Below are positions 58,023-64,000 of a stretch of 64,000 bases of DNA, piece by piece. Position numbers and translations under genes: made by a program. The DNA is from JBFLYC01 sp040756735. GTDB lineage: Bacteria; Bacillota; DSM-16504; Desulfitibacterales; Desulfitibacteraceae. Where the stretch lies: positions 174,553 to 238,552 of the forward strand of contig JBFLYC010000001.1 of the NCBI GenBank assembly GCA_040756735.1. Direction: 5' to 3'. How positions within the stretch are numbered: the first letter of the stretch is position 1; the number at the start of each line of letters is the position of its first letter. The notes under the pieces are model-generated. The model saw nothing but the letters and a program-made list of their open reading frames with translations. It had not been told where the DNA came from and searched no databases.

Positions 58023-58214
58023 TTAAACATTTTCTTCAAGAATTATCTTATGATCAACTAAGGCCAGTTCTTTAATCCTTGCTTTAATTATTTTTCTTTT
58101 GCCAAAAATGTCTTCTAAAATAATTTCCTCGCCATGGGGTATCAATTTATCGACATTTTCAAAGTATAATTCTTCCCTTTGTTCTCTAACCACATAAGCA
58201 TTTGCCTCACACAT
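58023..58214 (-). CDS. CooT-family small nickel-binding-type protein
   Basis: 63 residues from the ATG at 58214 (GGAGAG upstream). Begins MCEANAYV; the Cys at position 2 is the nickel-binding feature of the CooT family. The rest is beta-rich with LIPHGEEIILEDIFGKRKII and LALVDHKIILEE. CooT is linked to CO dehydrogenase nickel delivery in Rhodospirillum, but most homologues lie far from CODH genes, so a general nickel- or metal-trafficking role is all that can be said. Overlaps DUF3842 by 8 bp. Confidence 0.8.
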   Translation of the reverse strand: MCEANAYVVREQREELYFENVDKLIPHGEEIILEDIFGKRKIIKARIKELALVDHKIILEENV

Positions 58215-58632
58215 TATTATCACTCTCCAGGTATTTTTTTAAATGGATCACTAGGTGATCTATCAAGTGGGGTAAAGGTTCATTTACTACACCTATTATT
58301 TCTATTCTTGATTTATTTATAGGAAGTAAAATCTTCTTTGCCCTAGATGAGGCTATGGCCTCAGCCATTTTTGGAGTTAGCTCTCCTAGCATTGAATTAG
58401 CAGCTAGAATAGCTACTGTTCCAACAATCAGGTCTACATGGTTAACCGTTTGAACTATTGCATTTTCTCCTGTACCACCTTCATTAGCCCCAGCCTTAAT
58501 CATCATGCTGGTAGCTACACAATTAGTACCTAAAGCAATAATTTCTGTATTTTCAGGGAGACCTCGTCTTAATTTTTCAACAAGGTGCTTCCCAATTCCT
58601 CCTCCCTGACCATCAATTACAGCAATTCGCAT
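58207..58632 (-). CDS. DUF3842 protein
   Basis: 141 residues from the ATG at 58632. RIAVIDGQGGGIGKHLVEKL, a glycine-rich P-loop-like turn; IIALGTNCVATSMMIKAGA with conserved Cys; EGGTGENAIV; DLIVGTVAILAANSMLGE; KILLPINKS near the end. Rossmann-like, resembling the DUF3842 family; the function is unknown. Coupling to the CooT-like gene suggests nickel or another metal process. A consensus promoter lies upstream. Confidence 0.78.
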   Translation of the reverse strand: MRIAVIDGQGGGIGKHLVEKLRRGLPENTEIIALGTNCVATSMMIKAGANEGGTGENAIVQTVNHVDLIVGTVAILAANSMLGELTPKMAEAIASSRAKKILLPINKSRIEIIGVVNEPLPHLIDHLVIHLKKYLESDNNV

Positions 58633-58713
58633 AAAAAACATACCTTTCTTTTCTTTAGTTACCTCTAATGAATGTAAACCAAAAAAATATCTGTCATCTA
58701 TAAACTACCAGTT

Positions 58714-58742
58714 ATTATACCACCCTATTTATTTGTCCACAA
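58714..58742 (-). promoter_or_regulatory. sigma-A promoter for DUF3842-cooT-nadE-yebC
   Basis: TTGTGG (58737-58742), 17 nt spacer, TATAAT (58714-58719) on the - strand, about 80 nt before the DUF3842 start. Confidence 0.6.
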
Positions 58743-58775
58743 TATAAGTTCTGAAATGATAGCATATAAAAATGA

Positions 58776-58813
58776 AAATGAAAACCTCATAATAAAAACT
58801 GTTATTATGAGGT
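58776..58813 (-). terminator. terminator of second BMP/ABC operon
   Basis: Arms AACCTCATAATAA and TTATTATGAGGTT-type, around CAGTTTT, then TTCATTTTCATTT, just after the ATPase stop at 58821. The T-run is broken, so strength is uncertain. Confidence 0.78.
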
Positions 58814-58820
58814 TTATTTG

Positions 58821-60356
58821 CTATGATACCTTTCCTTGCAGTTGATTTTTGGTTGTTCCAGCCATCATCAATCCTATTTCTTCAATACTGACATCATCGT
58901 CATTTATGAGTTCACCCATAATTTTTCCTTCATATATTACCGCGATTCTGTCTGCCAAAAACAAGATCTCATCTAACTCTGTGGAAATCAGCAGTACCGC
59001 ACAACCTTTGTCCCTCTCCTCAATGATCTTTTTATGAACATATTCTATGGCCCCAACATCAAGTCCCCTTGTGGGATGCATAGCCACCAGTAGTTTTGGA
59101 CCACGACTGATTTCCCGACCCAAGACTACCTTTTGTTGATTTCCGCCTGATAACTTCCTTGCAAGAGTTTCATCATTCGGACAGCGAACATCGTACTGTT
59201 TAACCAGATTTTTAGAATAGTTTTTAATATATTTCCAGTCCAGAAAAATCCCATTTGCATAGGGCGGTCGATAAAAATCCTGTAAAAATGTATTCTCCTG
59301 AACCGTCATATCCATTACTAAACCTTGCTTTTGTCTATCCTCTGGTATATGGCATACTTTACATTCCAGGATATCTCGCGGATGCTTATTGGTAATGTCA
59401 ATCCCATCTATTTGTACACAACCCTTTTCGATATGCCTCAATCCTGTAATCGCCTCGGCAAGTTCTGACTGGCCATTACCATCGACCCCTGCAATGCCTA
59501 AGATTTCCCCTTGACGGACAGATAGGTTTAAGCCCCTGATTGCATCTAAATTTTTATTATTTTTTACTACTAGGTTTTCAATTTTAAGTATATCTCTACC
59601 AGGTTCATTTTTATTTTTTTCAACTCTAAATAAAACTTCCCTGCCAACCATCAAACACGCTAATTGGTTAGAGGTTGCATCTTCAGTATCTATAGTAGCC
59701 ACTTTTTTGCCGCCCCTTAATACACTGACTCTATCACTGATAGCCAACACTTCATTAAGCTTATGGCTTATAAAAATAATGGTAAGTCCTTCTTTGGTTA
59801 ACTGCTTTAGTACCTGGAACAATTCTTCTACCTCTTGGGGAGTTAAAACCGCAGTAGGTTCATCTAAAATTAATAATTCTGCCCCTCTATACAAAGCTTT
59901 AATTATCTCAACTCTTTGCTGCTCGCCAACTGAAAGCTGCCAAACTTCAGCCCAGGGGTCTATCTTCATGCCGTATTGTTTTCCCAAATCTTCAATCAGT
60001 TTTGCAGATTTTTGCAAGTTCAACAAAGGCTCACGCTCTGATTTCATTCCCAACACTAAATTCTCTACTACTGTTAAATAAGGCACTAACATAAAATGCT
60101 GGTGAACCATACCTATGCCTAAGTCAATTGCATGCCTGGGAGATCTAATGTCCACCCTGTGACCTTTAAAGTATACATCTCCTTTTGTAGGTTGATATAA
60201 ACCATACAAAATGTTCATCAACGTACTTTTACCTGCACCGTTTTCTCCTAATAAAGCATGAACTTCGCCCTTTTCAATTTGTAAATCTATTCTATCGTTA
60301 GCCAATACACCTGGAAATTCTTTGGTGATTTGCTTCATTTCCAATAAGACTGTCAT
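58821..60356 (-). CDS. ABC transporter ATPase, tandem (nucleoside-type, copy 2)
   Basis: 511 residues from the ATG at 60356 (AAGGAG upstream). Same architecture as copy 1: module 1 GENGAGKSTLMNILYG, SVGEQQRVEIIKALY, ILDEPTAVLTPQE; module 2 GVDGNGQSELAEAITG (no Walker Lys) and LSGGNQQKVVLGREI. By eye it shares most motifs word for word with 20433-21965, so the two systems are paralogous. It is last in this operon, 102 bp after the binding lipoprotein, rather than fourth as in copy 1. Confidence 0.93.
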   Translation of the reverse strand: MTVLLEMKQITKEFPGVLANDRIDLQIEKGEVHALLGENGAGKSTLMNILYGLYQPTKGDVYFKGHRVDIRSPRHAIDLGIGMVHQHFMLVPYLTVVENLVLGMKSEREPLLNLQKSAKLIEDLGKQYGMKIDPWAEVWQLSVGEQQRVEIIKALYRGAELLILDEPTAVLTPQEVEELFQVLKQLTKEGLTIIFISHKLNEVLAISDRVSVLRGGKKVATIDTEDATSNQLACLMVGREVLFRVEKNKNEPGRDILKIENLVVKNNKNLDAIRGLNLSVRQGEILGIAGVDGNGQSELAEAITGLRHIEKGCVQIDGIDITNKHPRDILECKVCHIPEDRQKQGLVMDMTVQENTFLQDFYRPPYANGIFLDWKYIKNYSKNLVKQYDVRCPNDETLARKLSGGNQQKVVLGREISRGPKLLVAMHPTRGLDVGAIEYVHKKIIEERDKGCAVLLISTELDEILFLADRIAVIYEGKIMGELINDDDVSIEEIGLMMAGTTKNQLQGKVS

Positions 60357-60401
60357 GTCTTCACTCCTTAACGGCACTTACATTCACATAAAAATGGGGG
60401 G

Positions 60402-60437
60402 TTAACCAGGCCACCTAAAAAAATGCGGCCCGGTTAA
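60402..60437 (-). promoter_or_regulatory. intercistronic hairpin between binder and ATPase
   Basis: Arms TTAACCGGGCC and GGCCTGGTTAA (one mismatch) around a T-rich loop of 14 nt, followed by CCCCCCATTTTT. Such hairpins after a binding-protein gene commonly stabilise its mRNA or lessen read-through, raising the binder over the ATPase; that is inference. Confidence 0.55.
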
Positions 60438-60457
60438 ATTAATGATTCAGGTAATTA

Positions 60458-61474
60458 CTACTTGGGTAAATTAGCTAGATCTATTTTATTATTGGCTAGA
60501 TCATCTAAAATTTCATTAATTTTATCTTTTACTTCTTGTGGTAACTTATCTTCAAAGCCATAGTACGGTGCTAGTGCTACAGCACCTTCTTTTACACCTA
60601 GACTGTAAAATTTTGCTTCAAATTTACCATCTATAATTTGATTGTAAATATAATCCATTGCAACCGTCATACGTTTTAAAGCACTTGTAACAACAGTATT
60701 TGGGGCTATAGAATTTTGATCAGCGTTAACTCCAATATGATAGATGCCTCTTTCTTGTGATGCTTGAATAACGCCCAAGCTTGCTGTGTCTGCATCAGCT
60801 GTTAAAACATCTACACCTCTGTCAATAAATGCCATTGCAGTTTCTTTGGCTTGTGCCGGGTCGTCAAAGTTACCGGTTAGTATTGTAGTAACCTCAATGT
60901 CAGGGTTGATATATTTTGCACCCTTAGCAAAGCCTTCTAGATAGTCAATAATTGACGGAATTTCTTTGCCGCCGATACCGGCTACTTTATTAGTTTCAGT
61001 GATCAAGGCCGCTACCACTCCAGCTATAAAACCGGTTTGAGTTTTAGTATAATTAAACGAGGAAACATTTGGTGCCTGGAAAATGTCTGTGCTGTTCACG
61101 GTAAAATAGATATTTGGAAAATCAGGTGCTATTCCCTTAACAATATCACCATAAGTGAAACTGTGTGAGATAATCCAATCATATCCTTGTACTGCATAGC
61201 CTCTAATAATCTCTTCAGCATCTGTGTTTTTTACTGACTCTGTATAGGCTACTTCAACTCCATAGTTCTTCTCTAAAGCCATTAATGCATCGTAAGCCGT
61301 AGTACTCCAACCACCATCATTTTTCGGAGAAGGGAGAATCAAAGCTACCCTAAGGGGCTTCTTTTGGTCTCCATCTAGAGCTTTTGCATTGTTGTCAGTT
61401 TTCCCTCCACATCCTACTAACGCTAAGCTTACCATTACCAGTAAAGCAATCAGGGCTATCCATTGCTTTTTCAT
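60458..61474 (-). CDS. BMP-family lipoprotein, nucleoside-type ABC substrate binder (copy 2)
   Basis: 338 residues. Lipobox LVGC after a hydrophobic signal (Cys ~22). PnrA-like fold: LRVALILPSPKNDGGWSTTAYD, GYAVQGYDWIISHSFTYGD, GIGGKEIPSI, GVDVLTADADTASLG, GVKEGAVALAPYYGFED. Many positions match copy 1 (19275-20300), but ligand-loop residues differ (SPKNDGGW against GPISDQGW), so the two may take different ligands. Third in this operon, 125 bp after the small permease. Confidence 0.9.
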   Translation of the reverse strand: MKKQWIALIALLVMVSLALVGCGGKTDNNAKALDGDQKKPLRVALILPSPKNDGGWSTTAYDALMALEKNYGVEVAYTESVKNTDAEEIIRGYAVQGYDWIISHSFTYGDIVKGIAPDFPNIYFTVNSTDIFQAPNVSSFNYTKTQTGFIAGVVAALITETNKVAGIGGKEIPSIIDYLEGFAKGAKYINPDIEVTTILTGNFDDPAQAKETAMAFIDRGVDVLTADADTASLGVIQASQERGIYHIGVNADQNSIAPNTVVTSALKRMTVAMDYIYNQIIDGKFEAKFYSLGVKEGAVALAPYYGFEDKLPQEVKDKINEILDDLANNKIDLANLPK

Positions 61475-61599
61475 TAAATTTTCTCCTCCTCATATTTAAA
61501 GTTTTTTTGTACTGCAATACAATTACATTCCAAACATAGTTTTTTTGTACTCAACCCCTCCTTAATTTATAGTTTCCTAAAGCACCCTGCAGACTGAAA

Positions 61600-62532
61600 C
61601 TATTCTTTATCATACGGGATACCACTGGCTGCGGGTGCTCTAGATTTTCCAACAAAACCAGCCAGTGCAGCTATGGTAATTATATAAGGTATCATGCGTA
61701 TAAATTGGTACGGAATATCTGTCCCCATTGATTGCAGCCTAAATACTGTAGCATCGCCTGCACCAAACAGCAGAGCCGCAAGCAAGACACCAAATGGATT
61801 CCACTTGCCGAATATTACAGCTGCTATCGCTATAAAACCTCTACCGGCAACCATATTTTCAGTGAATAATGATACTAGTCCTAGTGAAATAAATGCCCCG
61901 CCTAATCCGGCCAACATACCGCCGATGATGATACTCTGGTATCTGACAAAATACACATTGACACCAACAGTGTCTGCGGCCTTTGGAGAATCACCAACAG
62001 CTCTTACTTTTAAGCCCCAAGTTGTTTTATATAATATAAAATAAGTGATAAAGACCATTCCTATAGTAAAATAGACTATAATAGACTGTTTAAACAGTAC
62101 CGGTCCTAAAATTGGTATATCTGATAGCAGAGGAATTGCAACCGCGGTAAAAGAGTCAATTTCCGGTCTTTGAGATGTAGAGCCAAGTATTACTCTGGAA
62201 AAAGAAGTAGTTAATCCTAATCCTAATAAATTAAAGGCAATTCCGGTAACTATTTGATTTCCTTGAAGAGTAATAACTATAAACCCAAAAATTAGCCCTG
62301 CAAACCCGCCTACTGTTACGGCCAAAAGAGCTCCATACCAGGCTGAACCAAAGAAAAATGAACCGATAACTCCCGCTAGTGCACCTGCTAACATCATGCC
62401 CTCCGCACCGATATTAACGATACCTGCTCTCTCGCTGTAGATCATCCCTATGGCAGCAAGTAATATAGGGGTGGCCAATCTCAAATCTGCAGATAAAAAG
62501 TTAATTATTCCCTGAACTACTGAGCTATCCAT
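61600..62532 (-). CDS. ABC permease, NupQ/YufQ type (copy 2)
   Basis: 310 residues, equal in length to copy 1. LSADLRLATPILLAAIGM, AGIVNIGAEGMMLAGAL, TWGLKVRAVGDSPKAADTVG, NMVAGRGFIAIAAVIFG, KSRAPAASGIPYDKE at the end. Start overlaps the stop of the large permease by one base. Two 14 bp direct repeats (AGTTTTTTTGTACT, 61500 and 61538) lie in the gap before the binder; their role is unknown. Confidence 0.92.
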   Translation of the reverse strand: MDSSVVQGIINFLSADLRLATPILLAAIGMIYSERAGIVNIGAEGMMLAGALAGVIGSFFFGSAWYGALLAVTVGGFAGLIFGFIVITLQGNQIVTGIAFNLLGLGLTTSFSRVILGSTSQRPEIDSFTAVAIPLLSDIPILGPVLFKQSIIVYFTIGMVFITYFILYKTTWGLKVRAVGDSPKAADTVGVNVYFVRYQSIIIGGMLAGLGGAFISLGLVSLFTENMVAGRGFIAIAAVIFGKWNPFGVLLAALLFGAGDATVFRLQSMGTDIPYQFIRMIPYIITIAALAGFVGKSRAPAASGIPYDKE

Positions 62533-63629
62533 TAGTTAGTGTCCACCCCTTTCTTCCTATACCTATACATGATATTTTGAAAAGGTTTTAAACCTTTTCT
62601 ACGGAATATTTCACTACATACAATAAATATTACTATCAAAGCCTGAATTACGTAAATGGTTGCTACAGGGACACCGGTTGCCAGCTGCATAATATTTGCT
62701 CCGCTGCGCATTGCTCCAAACAAGATAGCGGCTAATAGTATTCCTCCTGGACCATTCTGGCCCAGGAGAGCAACAGCGATTCCGTCAAAACCCACCCCAT
62801 ATGAGAAATGTTCCATCATTCTGCCTAAGACACCCAAGACTTCGTTTGAACCTGCCATCCCGGCAAAACCACCGCTCAAAAACATTGCAACTAACAAACT
62901 TCTATTAGGTTTCATGCCGGCATAATGGGCAGCCGTAGGATTGTGCCCCACAACACGTATTTCATATCCTAACTTTGTTTTCCAAAGTAAAATATAGAAC
63001 ATCACTAACGCAATTAATGAAATAATTAACCCCATGTGTAACCTGGTACCAGCAAGGATTTTCGGGTATTTTGCGGTCTCGGCAACCATCGGTGTTTGCG
63101 GAAGAAATCCCGGAGGTTCAAGTAATGGTCCATGCATCATATATCCTATGAAAAACAGCGCAACATAGTTTAGCATTATAGTTGTAATAATTTCGTTGGC
63201 TCCAAATTTTACTTTTAAATAACCTGCAACCAAACCCCATAATCCTCCACCAATAAAACCTGCGGCAACTGCAATAGGAAGGTGAATAAACATAGGAACC
63301 GGAGGCATATAAAGTCCAACTACAGTTGAGGCTAAAGCTCCCATATATAATTGCCCCTCCGCGCCTATATTAAAGAGGCCGCATCTCATAGCTAATGCAA
63401 AGCTAATTCCTGTTAAAATCAATGGAGATGCTTTTAGGAACGTTTCTGCGACACTATTAGTGCTGCCGAGAGCACCTTTAAAAAGCCACTGAAAAGCCAA
63501 TATGGGGTTAATACCCATTAACTTAATTATTAAACTGCTGACAAGTAAAGCCAGAACAATTGAAACTGTGGGTGGAATAACGGTTTTTGTATAGTTTTTG
63601 ATTAGATCCTTTTTACAGGTACCTTCCAA
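62532..63629 (-). CDS. ABC permease, NupP/YufP type (copy 2)
   Basis: 365 residues from a TTG at 63629, which has AAAGGAGG 8 nt upstream; the longer frame to 63656 begins before that SD. VIPPTVSIVLALLVSSLII, GINPILAFQWLFKGALGS, CGLFNIGAEGQLYMGAL, LKVKFGANEIITTIMLNYVA, GYEIRVVGHNPTAAHYAGM. First gene of the operon permease-permease-binder-ATPase, downstream of the rRNA operon. The 63657-63826 stretch before it is very AT-rich; I see no convincing promoter or riboswitch. Confidence 0.92.
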   Translation of the reverse strand: MEGTCKKDLIKNYTKTVIPPTVSIVLALLVSSLIIKLMGINPILAFQWLFKGALGSTNSVAETFLKASPLILTGISFALAMRCGLFNIGAEGQLYMGALASTVVGLYMPPVPMFIHLPIAVAAGFIGGGLWGLVAGYLKVKFGANEIITTIMLNYVALFFIGYMMHGPLLEPPGFLPQTPMVAETAKYPKILAGTRLHMGLIISLIALVMFYILLWKTKLGYEIRVVGHNPTAAHYAGMKPNRSLLVAMFLSGGFAGMAGSNEVLGVLGRMMEHFSYGVGFDGIAVALLGQNGPGGILLAAILFGAMRSGANIMQLATGVPVATIYVIQALIVIFIVCSEIFRRKGLKPFQNIMYRYRKKGVDTN

Positions 63630-63826
63630 AATTTTTTCCTCCTTTATCCTAAACAAAATTCACCAACACTGGGGTGGATTTATACAGGTTAAATTTATGT
63701 CTGTTAATTTAGGTATATTAAATATAATTGCCATTTATATTTCTACATCGTTAAGGTTTTTCCTTCTTGTTAAATATATCTATACTATATTTTTTAATAT
63801 TAATTACTATAAAACTTTTATATACA

Positions 63827-63872
63827 CAAAAAACCCCATTAGTACTTTCAAAAAGCACTTAATGAGGTTTTT
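63827..63872 (-). terminator. rRNA operon terminator
   Basis: Arms AACCTCATTA-AGTGCT and AGTACT-AATGGGGTT (paired with mismatches and G-U) around TTTTGAA, then TTTTTTGTG, 10 nt after the 5S 3' end. Confidence 0.85.
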
Positions 63873-63881
63873 AAAATTAAT

Positions 63882-63993
63882 TTTCGGCAGTGACCTACTC
63901 TCCCAGGAGAACCTAGTACCATCGGCGCTGGAGGACTTTACTTCCGTGTTCGGGATGGGAACGGGTGTTGCCCCTCCGCTATTACCACCGAAA
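63882..63993 (-). rRNA. rrf: 5S ribosomal RNA
   Basis: On the - strand from TTCGGTGGTAATAGCGGAGG to AGAGTAGGTCACTGCCGAA. Conserved landmarks are CCCATCCCGAACACGGAAG (loop B/C) and GCGCCGATGGTACT (loop D/E), with GGTGG...CTGCC closing the terminal helix. About 112-117 nt; exact ends are uncertain by a few bases. It is the 3' end of an rRNA operon whose 23S lies beyond the right edge. Confidence 0.97.
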
Positions 63994-64000
63994 AATCTGG

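Noticed and set aside
63657..63826. Regulatory RNA or strong promoter before the second importer
   Set aside because: Very AT-rich; several TATAAT-like strings but no matching -35 or conserved structure.

Overview
This window is AT-rich bacterial chromosome from a low-GC, spore-forming Firmicute of the Clostridia. I would guess a Peptococcaceae/Desulfotomaculum-like anaerobe, but the sequence does not fix the genus. The evidence is sporulation genes (sigK, spoIID, bofC-like, a CotJC-type Mn catalase), the Firmicute order alaS-ireB-ruvX-DUF1292-mltG-trmR-trhP, the queA/tgt/yajC/secDF block, Shine-Dalgarno (SD) sites of the AAGGAGG type, and many TTG/GTG starts. Every intact gene found reads leftward (- strand). 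The only + strand gene trace is a decayed sfsA fragment.

Layout, left to right: 1-4 kb, shikimate genes (aroB, cut by the window edge; aroK; aroE) enclosing an orphan type IV pilin and a compact prepilin peptidase, then yqeG. 4-8.5 kb, sigK, the sfsA remnant, yjbQ, cardiolipin synthase, an FmdB zinc ribbon and a Mn catalase. 8.5-19 kb, a class B PBP, DUF4911, the tRNA wobble-uridine hydroxylation/methylation pair (trhP, trmR), mltG, an amidohydrolase, DUF1292, ruvX, ireB, and alaS behind a T-box. 19-25 kb, a complete BMP-family (nucleoside-type) ABC importer with its GntR regulator, placed between alaS and an AI-2E-family permease. 26-32 kb, small membrane and zinc-ribbon proteins, a PRC-barrel protein, mnmA, iscU, iscS, iscR with an apparent autoregulatory site, rarA and trxA. 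32-46 kb, tcdA, aspS, hisS, hemZ, an MBL hydrolase, dtd, relA, recJ, lapA, secF and secD. 46-56 kb, an HD protein, a MazF-like toxin with a small upstream partner, yajC, tgt, a YefM/RelE module inserted between tgt and queA, spoIID, DUF2905, ruvBAC and bofC. 56-64 kb, yebC, nadE, a CooT-like protein, DUF3842, a second BMP-type ABC importer in a different gene order, and the 5S rRNA of an rRNA operon that continues past the right edge.

Functionally this is mostly core genome: translation and tRNA modification, Fe-S assembly feeding thiouridylation, stringent response, recombination and protein export. I found no large undescribed system. The best leads are: a roughly 1.3 kb insert bearing the YefM/RelE module, bounded by copies of the queA 3' end (att-like); two genes (bofC-like and a class B PBP) whose SD lies in the 3' arm of the upstream gene's terminator hairpin; a 54-codon ORF translationally coupled to the MazF-like toxin; the sfsA remnant; and several small genes that ordinary length cut-offs miss.
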